Positions 7,592 to 16,899 of a stretch of DNA of 64,000 bases are shown one piece after another. Origin of the DNA: Kosakonia sp. SMBL-WEM22 (GTDB lineage Bacteria; Pseudomonadota; Gammaproteobacteria; Enterobacterales; Enterobacteriaceae). Every line of letters begins with the position of its first letter. The first letter of the stretch is position 1. The position numbers were made by a program, and so were the translations under genes. The stretch is taken from assembly GCF_014490785.1 (NCBI RefSeq), contig NZ_CP051488.1, positions 930,001-994,000 on the forward strand, read 5' to 3'. The notes below the pieces were generated by a model. That model was not told the DNA's origin. It was given only the letters and a program-made list of their open reading frames with translations, and searched no databases.

Positions 7592-10021
7592 GTGTCCTCA
7601 CTGCCCGTTGCCGCCGTTCTGCCCGATCTTCTCTCTGCGCTGAAAAATGCGCCACAGGTGCTGCTAAGCGCCCCGACCGGTGCCGGGAAGTCGACCTGGC
7701 TGCCGCTGCAACTGCTGCAACAGGGCGCCGTCGAAGGGAAAATTTTGCTGCTCGAGCCACGACGACTGGCGGCGCGCAACGTAGCCCAACGGCTGGCGGA
7801 ACTGCTTAATGAGCAACCCGGCGACACCGTGGGTTACCGCATGCGCGCCGACACCTGCGTCGGCCCGAATACCCGTCTTGAAGTGGTTACCGAAGGGATC
7901 CTTACTCGGCTGGTGCAAAATGACCCGGAGCTAAACGGCGTTGGGCTTGTGATCCTCGATGAGTTTCATGAGCGTAGTTTACAAGCCGATCTTGCGCTGG
8001 CGCTGCTGCTCGATGTGCAACAGGGTCTGCGTGACGATCTGAAACTCCTGATTATGTCCGCGACGCTGGATAATGAGCGTCTACACGCGTTGTTGCCCGA
8101 TGCGCCGGTCATTGTCTCTGCAGGGCGCGCATTCCCGGTTGAACAGCGCTACCAGTCGCTGCCCGCTCATCAACGCTTTGATGAGGGAGTGGCGCAGGCG
8201 ACAGTTGAACTGCTGCGCCATGAACCCGGTTCGCTGCTGCTCTTTTTGCCGGGCGTCGGCGAGATCCAGCGCGTGCAAGAGCAGCTCGCCTCGCGCGTCG
8301 GCAGCGACGTGCTGCTCTGCCCTCTGTACGGCGCGCTGCCGTTAAGTGAACAGCGTAAAGCGATTCTGCCTGCCCCGGCCGGTAAGCGAAAAGTGGTGTT
8401 GGCGACCAATATTGCTGAAACCAGCCTGACCATTGAAGGGATTCGGCTAGTGGTAGACAGCGCCCAGGAGCGCGTCGCCCGTTTTGATGCCCGCAGCGGC
8501 TTAACGCGCCTGATTACCCAGCGCATCAGCGTGGCGTCGATGACCCAGCGCGCCGGACGCGCCGGGCGTCTGGAGCCGGGCATCTGCCTGCATCTGATTG
8601 CCAAAGAGCAGGCGGAGCGCGCGGCGGCGCAGAGCAACCCGGAGATCGTCAGTAGCGATCTCTCCGGCCTGTTAATGGAGTTACTGCAGTGGGGCTGCCA
8701 GGATGCCGCGCAGCTTCATTGGCTGGATCTGCCGCCTGAGGCTAACCTGGCGGCGGCGCGCAGGCTGCTGACGCAACTGCGCGCGCTGGAAGAGGGGCGT
8801 TTAACCCCCTTTGGCATGAAAATGGCGGCGCTTGGCAACGATCCGCGCCTGGCGGCGATGCTTTCGAGCGCGCAGGGCGAGGATGAGATTGCTACCGCGG
8901 CGAAGCTTGCGGCGATCCTCGAAGAGCCGCCGCGCGGCGGTAATAGCGATTTGAGCGCCGCCTTTTCGCGTCAGCAGGGGAACTGGCAGCAGCGCGCGCG
9001 CCAACTGGCACGCAGGCTGAAGAGCAGCGGCGGCGAGCCGGATATCAGCGCGCTGGCCCCGCTTCTCGCCTGTGCGTTTACCGATCGTATCGCGCGCCGA
9101 CGCGGGCAGCAGGGGCGCTATCAGCTGGCGAACGGCTTAGGTGCAACGCTGGATGCTGATGACGCGCTAAACCGTCACGAATGGCTGCTCGCACCGCTGC
9201 TGTTGCAGGGGAGCCAGTCGCCGGATGCGCGTATATTGCTGGCGCTGCCGCTGGATATTGATGCGCTTGTTGCCCAGTGTCCACAACTGATTACCCAGTC
9301 CGACAGCGTCGAGTGGGATGAAACGCTCGGTACGCTGAAAGCATTTCGCCGCAGGCAGATTGGTCAACTGACGCTGAGCGCCCAGCCGCTGGCGAAGCCC
9401 TCCGAGGAGGAGCTGCACGGGGCGATGTTAAATGGCATTCGTGAAAAAGGATTGCGGGTGCTGAACTGGACAAGCGAAGCGGCGCAGTATCGTTTACGCT
9501 TACTCTGCGCCGCGAAGTGGCTGCCGGAGTTCGACTGGCCCGCCGTTGATGACGCCTCGCTCCTTGATACGCTTGAGGCGTGGCTGCTGCCGCAAATGGG
9601 CGGCATTCGTTCCCTGCGCGATTTGCAGTCTCTCGACGTGGGGCAGGCGTTGCAGCAGGCGCTGCCGTGGTCGTTGCGTCAACGGCTGGATAGTGAGCTG
9701 CCTGGGCATTACACTGTGCCGACCGGAAGCCGGATAGCCATCCGATATCATGAAGATAATCCGCCTGCACTGGCGGTGCGGATGCAGGAGATGTTCGGTG
9801 AAGCCACCACCCCGACGATTGCGCAGGGGCGCGTGGCGCTGGTGCTGGAGCTGCTTTCGCCTGCCCAGCGGCCGCTGCAAATTACGCGTGATTTAGGCGC
9901 GTTCTGGGCCGGAACCTACCGCGAGGTGCAAAAAGAGATGAAGGGGCGCTACCCCAAACATGTCTGGCCGGACGATCCGGCAAACACCGCGCCGACGCGG
10001 CGAACGAAAAAGTATTCATAG
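7592..10021 (+). CDS. hrpB: ATP-dependent RNA helicase HrpB (DEAH-like)
   Basis: A superfamily 2 helicase of unknown physiological RNA target. Motif I is APTGAGKST (residues 27-35), motif II is DEFH (123-126), motif III SAT within LIMSATLD, and motif VI QRAGRAGR. The frame is open from 7523, but the GTG at 7592 has GGAG five bases upstream and yields an 809-aa protein with the family N-terminus SSLPVAAVLP, the same length as in E. coli. It is followed by mrcB on the same strand after 117 bases. Confidence 0.96.
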   Translation: MSSLPVAAVLPDLLSALKNAPQVLLSAPTGAGKSTWLPLQLLQQGAVEGKILLLEPRRLAARNVAQRLAELLNEQPGDTVGYRMRADTCVGPNTRLEVVTEGILTRLVQNDPELNGVGLVILDEFHERSLQADLALALLLDVQQGLRDDLKLLIMSATLDNERLHALLPDAPVIVSAGRAFPVEQRYQSLPAHQRFDEGVAQATVELLRHEPGSLLLFLPGVGEIQRVQEQLASRVGSDVLLCPLYGALPLSEQRKAILPAPAGKRKVVLATNIAETSLTIEGIRLVVDSAQERVARFDARSGLTRLITQRISVASMTQRAGRAGRLEPGICLHLIAKEQAERAAAQSNPEIVSSDLSGLLMELLQWGCQDAAQLHWLDLPPEANLAAARRLLTQLRALEEGRLTPFGMKMAALGNDPRLAAMLSSAQGEDEIATAAKLAAILEEPPRGGNSDLSAAFSRQQGNWQQRARQLARRLKSSGGEPDISALAPLLACAFTDRIARRRGQQGRYQLANGLGATLDADDALNRHEWLLAPLLLQGSQSPDARILLALPLDIDALVAQCPQLITQSDSVEWDETLGTLKAFRRRQIGQLTLSAQPLAKPSEEELHGAMLNGIREKGLRVLNWTSEAAQYRLRLLCAAKWLPEFDWPAVDDASLLDTLEAWLLPQMGGIRSLRDLQSLDVGQALQQALPWSLRQRLDSELPGHYTVPTGSRIAIRYHEDNPPALAVRMQEMFGEATTPTIAQGRVALVLELLSPAQRPLQITRDLGAFWAGTYREVQKEMKGRYPKHVWPDDPANTAPTRRTKKYS

Positions 10022-10049
10022 TGCTGATACGTAGAGCGTCATTCAGCAG

Positions 10050-10058
10050 TGGTATAAA
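10050..10058 (+). promoter_or_regulatory. Candidate extended -10 promoter for mrcB
   Basis: TGGTATAAA at 10050-10058 matches an extended -10 element (TGn plus TATAAA). It lies about 80 bases before the mrcB ATG. No good -35 box is seen 17 bases upstream. Confidence 0.45.
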
Positions 10059-10138
10059 TTGAGAGAGTTCTTCTTCTGCCAGTAGGCCGAAGAGCTGAGA
10101 ATCGGGCCCTTGCGCCTGAACGTTGCGGAGAGTAAAGC

Positions 10139-12661
10139 ATGGCGGGGAATGACCGCGAGCCAATTGGACGCAAGGGGAAACCTGCGCGTCCGGCAAAAGA
10201 GAAAATCAGTCGTCGTCGCGTTCGTGATGAAGAGTATGACGAATACGATGATGAAGAGGAAAACGCAGTGCCGAAAAAGGGAAGAGGCAGAGGCAAAAAG
10301 CCCCGCGGTAAACGCGGCTGGTTCTGGCTGCTGCTGAAAATTTTCATTGTTTGCGCAGTGCTGTTTGCCATTTATGGCGTCTATCTGGATCAGAAGATCC
10401 GCGCGCGTATCGACGGTAAAGTGTGGCAGCTGCCCGCCGCCGTCTATGGCCGTATGGTCAACCTCGAGCCGGATATGGCCATCAGCAAAAATGAGATGGT
10501 CAAGCTGCTGGAGGCGACGCAGTATCGCGAAGTGACGAAGATGACGCGTCCCGGTGAGTTCACCGTGCAGGCGAAAAGCATCGAGATGATCCGCCGTCCG
10601 TTTGATTTCCCGGACAGCAAAGAGGGCCAGGTGCGCGCGCGTCTGACCTTTGACGGCGATCGCCTGGAAACGATTGAGAATATGGACAGCAACCGCCAGT
10701 TCGGTTTCTTCCGTCTCGATCCGCGCCTTATCACCATGCTCTCTTCGCCGAACGGCGAGCAGCGCCTGTTCGTTGCGCGGAACGGCTTCCCGGATCTGCT
10801 GGTCGACACGCTGCTGGCAACGGAAGACCGCCACTTCTACGAGCATGACGGTATCAGCTTCTACTCCATTGGCCGTGCGGTGCTGGCGAACCTCACTGCT
10901 GGCCGCACAGTGCAGGGGGCGAGTACGCTGACCCAGCAGCTGGTGAAAAACCTCTTCCTGAGCAGCGAGCGCTCCTACTGGCGTAAAGCCAATGAAGCCT
11001 ATATGGCGCTGATCATGGATGCCCGCTACAGCAAGGATCGCATCCTTGAGCTCTATATGAACGAGGTCTACCTCGGCCAGAGCGGTGATAACGAAATCCG
11101 CGGCTTCCCGCTGGCGAGCCTCTACTACTTTGGTCGTCCGGTTGAAGAGCTGAGCCTCGATCAGCAAGCGCTGCTGGTGGGCATGGTAAAAGGGGCCTCG
11201 ATTTACAACCCGTGGCGTAACCCGAAACTGGCCCTTGAGCGCCGTAATCTGGTGCTGCGCCTGCTGCAACAGCAGAGCGTGATTGACCAGGAGCTGTATG
11301 ACATGCTCAGTGCCCGTCCGCTCGGCGTGCAGCCGCGCGGCGGGGTGATCTCGCCTCAGCCAGCATTTATGCAGATGGTGCGCCAGGAGTTGCAGAGCAA
11401 ACTCGGCGATAAAGTCAAAGATCTCTCCGGCGTGAAGATCTTCACCACCTTTGACTCGGTAGCGCAGGATGCTGCCGAAAAAGCGGCGGTAGAGGGTATT
11501 CCGCTGCTGATCAAACAGCGCAAGCTGTCGGATCTGGAAACCGCGATGGTGGTGGTCGATCGCTACACCGGCGAAGTGCGCGCGATGGTGGGCGGTGCGA
11601 CACCGCAGTTTGCCGGTTACAACCGTGCCATGCAGGCGCGCCGCTCTATCGGCTCGCTGGCAAAACCGGCGACCTACCTGACGGCGCTGAGCCAGCCGAA
11701 CACCTATCGCCTGAACACCTGGATTGCGGATGCGCCGATTTCCCTGCGCCTCTCCAACGGCCAGGTGTGGTCGCCGCAGAACGATGATCGCCGCTTCAGC
11801 GGTCAGGTGATGCTGGTGGATGCGCTGACGCGCTCGATGAACGTCCCGACCGTTAACCTCGGTATGGCGGTAGGCTTACCGGCGGTGACGGACACCTGGG
11901 AGAAACTCGGTGCGCCGAAAAATCAGCTGAACGGTATGCCGTCAATGCTGCTGGGGGCGCTCAACCTGACGCCGATTGAAGTGGCGCAGGCCTTCCAGAC
12001 CATCGCCAGCGGCGGTAACCGCGCGCAACTCTCCGCGCTGCGTTCGGTGATTGCTGAAGATGGCACGGTGCTCTACCAGAGCTATCCGCAGGCGGAACGC
12101 GTGGTGCCTGCTCAGGCGGCGTACATGACGCTGTGGACCATGCAGCAGGTGGTTCAGCGCGGAACGGGTCGCCAGCTTGGCGCGAAGTATCCGGGTCTGC
12201 ACCTGGCGGGGAAAACCGGTACCACCAACAACAATGTTGATACCTGGTTTGCTGGCATTGACGGGCGTGAAGTGACTATCACCTGGGTTGGCCGCGATAA
12301 TAACCAGCCGACCAAGCTGTATGGTGCCAGCGGCGCAATGGCGATTTATCAGCGTTATCTGCAAAACCAGTCGCCGATCCCGCTGGATCTGACGCCGCCG
12401 GAGGACATCACTAACCTCGGCGTGGATGATATGGGTAACTTTATCTGCGGCGGCGGCGGCGTTCGCCAGCTGCCGGTCTGGACCACCAATCCAGATGCGC
12501 TTTGCCAGCAGAGCCAGATGATGCAGCCGCAAACGGGCAATCCGTTCGATCAGTCGACGCAGCCGCAACAGCAGCAACAGCCGCAGCAACAACAGCCGCA
12601 GCAGGAGCAGAAGAGCGATGGCGTAGCGGGCTGGATTAAAGATATGTTCGGCAGTAACTAG
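10139..12661 (+). CDS. mrcB: Penicillin-binding protein 1B, bifunctional peptidoglycan synthase
   Basis: Inner-membrane class A PBP that polymerises and crosslinks glycan strands. It is 840 aa (E. coli 844). A charged cytoplasmic tail of about 60 residues is followed by one membrane segment (about 61-83). A UB2H-like region follows, then the glycosyltransferase domain with catalytic Glu229 in LLATEDRHFYEHDG, and the transpeptidase domain with Ser506-Leu-Ala-Lys and KTGTT. The C-terminus is glutamine-rich. An internal GTG at 10268 with its own GAGGA corresponds to the start of the short gamma form. A strong terminator follows. Confidence 0.97.
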   Translation: MAGNDREPIGRKGKPARPAKEKISRRRVRDEEYDEYDDEEENAVPKKGRGRGKKPRGKRGWFWLLLKIFIVCAVLFAIYGVYLDQKIRARIDGKVWQLPAAVYGRMVNLEPDMAISKNEMVKLLEATQYREVTKMTRPGEFTVQAKSIEMIRRPFDFPDSKEGQVRARLTFDGDRLETIENMDSNRQFGFFRLDPRLITMLSSPNGEQRLFVARNGFPDLLVDTLLATEDRHFYEHDGISFYSIGRAVLANLTAGRTVQGASTLTQQLVKNLFLSSERSYWRKANEAYMALIMDARYSKDRILELYMNEVYLGQSGDNEIRGFPLASLYYFGRPVEELSLDQQALLVGMVKGASIYNPWRNPKLALERRNLVLRLLQQQSVIDQELYDMLSARPLGVQPRGGVISPQPAFMQMVRQELQSKLGDKVKDLSGVKIFTTFDSVAQDAAEKAAVEGIPLLIKQRKLSDLETAMVVVDRYTGEVRAMVGGATPQFAGYNRAMQARRSIGSLAKPATYLTALSQPNTYRLNTWIADAPISLRLSNGQVWSPQNDDRRFSGQVMLVDALTRSMNVPTVNLGMAVGLPAVTDTWEKLGAPKNQLNGMPSMLLGALNLTPIEVAQAFQTIASGGNRAQLSALRSVIAEDGTVLYQSYPQAERVVPAQAAYMTLWTMQQVVQRGTGRQLGAKYPGLHLAGKTGTTNNNVDTWFAGIDGREVTITWVGRDNNQPTKLYGASGAMAIYQRYLQNQSPIPLDLTPPEDITNLGVDDMGNFICGGGGVRQLPVWTTNPDALCQQSQMMQPQTGNPFDQSTQPQQQQQPQQQQPQQEQKSDGVAGWIKDMFGSN
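10256..10270 (+). promoter_or_regulatory. Internal ribosome-binding site and GTG start for PBP1b-gamma
   Basis: GAGGA (10256-10260) precedes GTG (10268-10270, codon Val44) by seven bases. In E. coli the gamma isoform of PBP1b starts at Met46 in the aligned position just before the lysine-rich stretch. Here the codon is GTG, but spacing and Shine-Dalgarno are good, so the short form can plausibly still be made. Confidence 0.6.
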
Positions 12662-12665
12662 TGAT

Positions 12666-12700
12666 AAAAAACCCCGGTTCAGCAGACCGGGGTTTTTATT
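12666..12700 (+). terminator. Intrinsic terminator after mrcB
   Basis: Stem AAAAAACCCCGGT / ACCGGGGTTTTT with a seven-base loop, followed by ATTTT, five bases after the mrcB stop. The A-rich upstream arm and the T-run make it a strong rho-independent terminator. Confidence 0.93.
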
Positions 12701-12856
12701 TTGTCCTTTCTGATACATTCAAATAACGCCGCGTTAAATTCATTTCTTCATGCAATTAACATCCTGCTTTCTCATCCCTTAATTCTTGCCTCTTAAGCCC
12801 CGCCGGGCGGCTTTGCGCTTGCTATGCACGGAGCGCTTCGCATGTTATTCTGCGGT

Positions 12857-12875
12857 CATAATAATAATTCTCGTT
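12857..12875 (+). promoter_or_regulatory. Fur box upstream of fhuA
   Basis: The 19 bases CATAATAATAATTCTCGTT match the first two hexamers of the Fur consensus (GATAAT GATAAT) at 5/6 each; the inverted third hexamer is poor. Position, about 40 bases before the fhuA ATG, and the following TCTCGTTTACG agree with the Fur-controlled fhuA promoter of E. coli. Repression of fhuACDB by Fe(II)-Fur is expected. Confidence 0.7.
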
Positions 12876-12912
12876 TACGTTAACGTTCACTTATTGAATC
12901 AGAGATCCACTC

Positions 12913-15162
12913 ATGGCGCGTCCAACAACTGCTCAGCCAGTCACTTTTACGCTGCGTACCGTCGCAGTCGTAGTAGCCACAGCGGTTAGCGGCATGTCTG
13001 TTTATGCACAGGCTGCTACCACCCCCAAAGAAGAAACCATCACCGTCACCACCGCCGCGCCGCAAGAGAATGCGTGGGGGCCGGCGGCGACCATCGCGGC
13101 GAAACATACCGCGACCGCGACAAAAACGGATATGCCGCTGGAAAAAACGCCGCAGTCCATTTCTGTCGTCACCGCCGAAGAGATCGCGCTGCATCAGCCG
13201 AAATCGGCGAAAGAGGCCCTGAGCTATACGCCGGGCGTTAGCGTGGGCACGCGCGGTGCTTCAAATACTTACGATCAGCTGATCATCCGCGGTTTTGCCG
13301 CTGATAACCAAAGCCAGAATAACTACCTCGACGGCCTGAAGTTGCAGGGTAACTTCTATAACGACGCGGTGATCGATCCCTATATGCTGGAACGCGTTGA
13401 GTTACTGCGTGGGCCAACCTCCGTGCTCTACGGAAAAAGCAGCCCGGGCGGCCTGATGAATATGGTCAGCAAGCGTCCGACCACCACGCCGCTGCATGAA
13501 ATTCAGTTTAAAGCGGGCAGCAACAGCCTGTTTCAGACCGGGTTTGATTTCAGCGACGCGCTGGATGATGACGGTGTTTACTCTTATCGCCTGACCGGCC
13601 TGGCGCGCTCTGCCAATGCGCAGCAGGACGGGAAAAAAGAGCAGCGTTATACCATCGCCCCCTCTTTTAGCTGGCGGCCGGATGATAAAACCAACTTCAC
13701 CTTCCTCTCCTATTTCCAGAATGAGCCTGACACCGGCTATTACGGCTGGTTGCCGAAAGAGGGAACCGTTGAGCCGCTGCCGAACGGCAAACGGCTGCCG
13801 ACCAGTTTCAACGAAGGCGCAAAGAACAACACTTACTCCCGTAACCAGAAGATGGTCGGTTACAGCTTCGAGCACGCCTTCGACGACACCTTTACCGTGC
13901 GCCAGAACCTGCGTTATGCCGAGAACAAAACCTCGCAAAACAGCGTCTACGGCTACGGCATGTGTTCTGATCCGCTCTACACCGCCAAACCTGCAAACAG
14001 CCCTTGTGCCAGCATCGCGCCGTCGCAGTGGAACCACTACCTGACGCGCCAGTATGTGGTTGATAACGAGAAGTTGCAGAACTTCTCGGTCGATACGCAG
14101 TTGCAGAGCACCTTCGCCACTGGCGCTGTCGACCATACGCTGCTGACCGGCGTCGACTTTATGCGGATGCGTAACGACATCGACTCGTGGTTTGGCTATG
14201 CGGGATCGGTCGCGCCATCGGATATCTATAACCTCGATCGCGGCGATTTCGATTTCGCTGCTCACTCTGGTCCGTCTGGCGCTTACCGCATTCTTAACCG
14301 CCAGAAACAGACCGGCCTCTATGCGCAGGATCAGGCGCAGTGGGAGAAGGTGCTGGTTACGCTCGGCGGTCGTTACGACTGGGCGAAGCAGAGCGCATTC
14401 GACCGCGATAGTGGCATCACAAAAACGCGTGACGACAACCAGTTCAGCTGGCGTGGCGGCGTTAACTACCTGTTTGATAATGGCGTGACGCCATACTTCA
14501 GCTACAGCGAATCGTTCGAACCATCATCTACCGCTGGCGAGAGCGGTGCGCTCTTCGCGCCATCCAAAGGGAAGCAGTACGAAGCCGGGGTGAAATATAG
14601 CCCGAGCGATCGGCCGATTGTGCTGACCGGCGCGCTCTATCAGCTGACCAAGAGCAACAATCTGATGGCCGACCCTGCGGGATCGGTCTGGTCAGTCGAA
14701 GGGGGCAAAGTGCGTTCACGCGGCGTGGAGCTTGAGGCCAAAGCGGCGCTCTCCGCCAACCTGAACGTGGTCGGCTCTTATACCTATACGCAAGCGGAAT
14801 ACACCACCGACACCACGTTGAAAGGTAACACTCCGCCGCAGGTGCCAAAACATATGGCTTCGCTATGGGGAGATTACACCTTCTATGATGGCGCGCTCTC
14901 CGGCCTGACGCTTGGCACCGGCGCACGCTTCACCGGTTCAAGCTTCGGCGATCCGGCGAACTCCTTTAAAGTCGGTAGCGCCACCGTCGTGGATGCGCTG
15001 GTGCGTTACGATCTGGCGCGCTTCGGTATGGCGGGCTCCAATGTCGCCTTACACGTTAATAACCTGTTCGATCGCGAATATGTCGCCAGCTGCTTTAACA
15101 GCTACGGCTGCTTCTGGGGCGCTGAACGTCAGGTGACGGCAACCGCAACCTTCCGCTTCTAA
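12913..15162 (+). CDS. fhuA: Ferrichrome outer-membrane receptor, TonB-dependent
   Basis: Outer-membrane receptor for ferrichrome and for phages such as T1, T5 and phi80 in E. coli. It is 749 aa (E. coli 747). A signal peptide ends near YAQA (residue 34). The TonB box follows as EETITVT (40-46), then the plug domain (PQSISVVTAEE, RGFAADNQSQNNYLDG, LLRGPTSVLYGKSSPGG). The 22-strand barrel ends in the terminal phenylalanine of TATFRF. Several surface loops differ from E. coli. First gene of the fhuACDB operon. Confidence 0.97.
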   Translation: MARPTTAQPVTFTLRTVAVVVATAVSGMSVYAQAATTPKEETITVTTAAPQENAWGPAATIAAKHTATATKTDMPLEKTPQSISVVTAEEIALHQPKSAKEALSYTPGVSVGTRGASNTYDQLIIRGFAADNQSQNNYLDGLKLQGNFYNDAVIDPYMLERVELLRGPTSVLYGKSSPGGLMNMVSKRPTTTPLHEIQFKAGSNSLFQTGFDFSDALDDDGVYSYRLTGLARSANAQQDGKKEQRYTIAPSFSWRPDDKTNFTFLSYFQNEPDTGYYGWLPKEGTVEPLPNGKRLPTSFNEGAKNNTYSRNQKMVGYSFEHAFDDTFTVRQNLRYAENKTSQNSVYGYGMCSDPLYTAKPANSPCASIAPSQWNHYLTRQYVVDNEKLQNFSVDTQLQSTFATGAVDHTLLTGVDFMRMRNDIDSWFGYAGSVAPSDIYNLDRGDFDFAAHSGPSGAYRILNRQKQTGLYAQDQAQWEKVLVTLGGRYDWAKQSAFDRDSGITKTRDDNQFSWRGGVNYLFDNGVTPYFSYSESFEPSSTAGESGALFAPSKGKQYEAGVKYSPSDRPIVLTGALYQLTKSNNLMADPAGSVWSVEGGKVRSRGVELEAKAALSANLNVVGSYTYTQAEYTTDTTLKGNTPPQVPKHMASLWGDYTFYDGALSGLTLGTGARFTGSSFGDPANSFKVGSATVVDALVRYDLARFGMAGSNVALHVNNLFDREYVASCFNSYGCFWGAERQVTATATFRF

Positions 15163-15211
15163 TCTTTCTCTTCGGGCACGGTTCGCCGTGCCCTCTGACA
15201 AGTTGGCAACC

Positions 15212-16009
15212 ATGCAGGAAAACAAAACGCTTCCCGATACCACCTTTCAACTGAACGATGTCACCTTTCGCGTGCCGGGACGCACGCTGCTGCATCCGCT
15301 GTCGTTGACCTTCCCGAGCGGGAAAGTGACCGGCCTGATTGGTCATAACGGCTCGGGTAAATCGACGCTGCTGAAGATGCTTGGCCGCCATCAGGCACCC
15401 TCTGAGGGCGAGATTCTGCTCGACGGGCAGCCGCTGGAGAGCTGGAGCAGTAAAGCTTTCGCCCGCAAAGTCGCCTATCTGCCGCAGCAGCTGCCGCAGG
15501 CGGAAGGGATGACCGTGCGCGAACTGGTGGCGATTGGGCGGTATCCGTGGCACGGAGCGCTGGGGCGTTTTGGCGTGGCTGATCGGGAGAAAGTGGAGGA
15601 GGCGATTGCGCTGGTCGGTTTAAAACCGCTGGCGCACCGGCTGGTGGATAGCCTCTCCGGTGGCGAACGCCAGCGTGCGTGGATTGCCATGCTGGTGGCG
15701 CAGGACAGCCGCTGCCTGCTGCTTGATGAGCCGACCTCCGCGCTTGATATCGCCCATCAGGTCGATGTGCTGGCGCTGGTGCACCGCTTAAGCCAGCAGC
15801 GCGGGCTGACGGTGATTGCCGTGCTGCACGATATCAATATGGCGGCGCGCTACTGTGACTACCTGGTGGCCCTGCGCGGCGGCGAGATGATCGCTGAAGG
15901 CGCGCCGGAGGCCTTAATGCGCGCCGAGACGCTGGAGCAAATTTATGGTATCCCGATGGGGATCCTGCCACATCCGGCCGGTGCCGCGCCCGTGAGCTTT
16001 GTCTACTGA
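15212..16009 (+). CDS. fhuC: Ferrichrome ABC transporter ATP-binding protein
   Basis: Energises import of ferric hydroxamates through FhuB. It is 265 aa. Walker A is GHNGSGKST (44-52), the ABC signature LSGGERQR, Walker B CLLLDEP, and the switch histidine is in VLHDIN. I take the ATG at 15212 (N-terminus MQENKTLP), the position of the E. coli start; the frame extends to 15188. It lies 49 bases after fhuA, and its stop overlaps the fhuD start (TGATG). Confidence 0.97.
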   Translation: MQENKTLPDTTFQLNDVTFRVPGRTLLHPLSLTFPSGKVTGLIGHNGSGKSTLLKMLGRHQAPSEGEILLDGQPLESWSSKAFARKVAYLPQQLPQAEGMTVRELVAIGRYPWHGALGRFGVADREKVEEAIALVGLKPLAHRLVDSLSGGERQRAWIAMLVAQDSRCLLLDEPTSALDIAHQVDVLALVHRLSQQRGLTVIAVLHDINMAARYCDYLVALRGGEMIAEGAPEALMRAETLEQIYGIPMGILPHPAGAAPVSFVY

Positions 16010-16899
16010 TGGCCGCTACTCCTGAAATCAGCCGTCGACGTTTACTGACGGCCATGGCGCTGTCGCCGCTGCTCTGGCAGATGCGCGGTGCGAAGGCCGC
16101 GAGCGTCGATCCGCAGCGCGTAGTCGCTCTTGAGTGGCTGCCGGTTGAGCTGCTGCTGGCGCTGGGCGTGATGCCCTACGGCGTCGCCGATGTGCAAAAT
16201 TACAATACCTGGGTCAACGAACCGTCCCTGCCGGCGTCGGTGATAGATGTTGGCCTGCGTACCGAACCGAACCTCGAACTGCTGACGCAGATGAAGCCAT
16301 CGCTGCTGGTCTGGTCGGCGGGCTATGGCCCCTCCGAAGCGAAGCTGGCGACCATTGCCCCGGGGCGCGGGTTTACCTTTAGCGACGGCAAAAAGCCGCT
16401 GGCGATGGCCCGACGCTCGCTGAACGAGATGGCGCAGTTGCTCAACAAAGAGACGCAGGCGAAACAGCATCTCGCGCAGTTCGATGCGCTGATGAGCGCC
16501 ACCAAGCCGCGCTTTGCCCGGCGCGGCGACCGCCCGCTGTTGATGATTACCCTGCTCGATCCGCGCCATGTGCTGGTATTCGGTGCCAACTGCCTGTTTC
16601 AGGAAGTACTCGATGACTTCGGCATTCGTAATGCCTGGCTGGGCGAGCAGACCTTCTGGGGTAGCGTGGCAGTCGGCATCGATCGGCTTGCCGCCTATAA
16701 AGACGCGGATGTGATCTGCTTTGATCACAACAATGAACAGGATATGCAAAAAGTGATGGCGACACCGCTCTGGCAGGCGATGCCGTTTGTGCGCCAGGGG
16801 CGTTTTCAGCGCGTGCCGGCGGTCTGGTTCTACGGCGCGACGCTCTCCGCCATGCATTTTACCCGCGTGCTGGATAACGCGCTGGGAGGCCGGGCATGA
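16009..16899 (+). CDS. fhuD: Ferric hydroxamate periplasmic binding protein
   Basis: Delivers ferrichrome, coprogen and aerobactin-type ferric hydroxamates to FhuB. It is 296 aa, the E. coli length. The N-terminus has a twin-arginine signal, SRRRLLTAM, followed by a hydrophobic stretch and a cleavage site near AKA. The rest is the class III binding-protein fold with a long connecting helix (VVALEWLPVELLLALG, VIDVGLRTEPNLELL). Its ATG overlaps the fhuC stop, and its stop overlaps the fhuB start. Confidence 0.97.
   Translation: MAATPEISRRRLLTAMALSPLLWQMRGAKAASVDPQRVVALEWLPVELLLALGVMPYGVADVQNYNTWVNEPSLPASVIDVGLRTEPNLELLTQMKPSLLVWSAGYGPSEAKLATIAPGRGFTFSDGKKPLAMARRSLNEMAQLLNKETQAKQHLAQFDALMSATKPRFARRGDRPLLMITLLDPRHVLVFGANCLFQEVLDDFGIRNAWLGEQTFWGSVAVGIDRLAAYKDADVICFDHNNEQDMQKVMATPLWQAMPFVRQGRFQRVPAVWFYGATLSAMHFTRVLDNALGGRA

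Noticed and set aside
10043..11269. 408-codon minus-strand frame across the start of mrcB
   Set aside because: Antisense shadow of mrcB with low-complexity, non-family protein sequence.
12786..12989. 67-codon frame upstream of fhuA
   Set aside because: It overlaps the Fur box and the start of fhuA in another frame, with no ribosome-binding site; likely non-coding.
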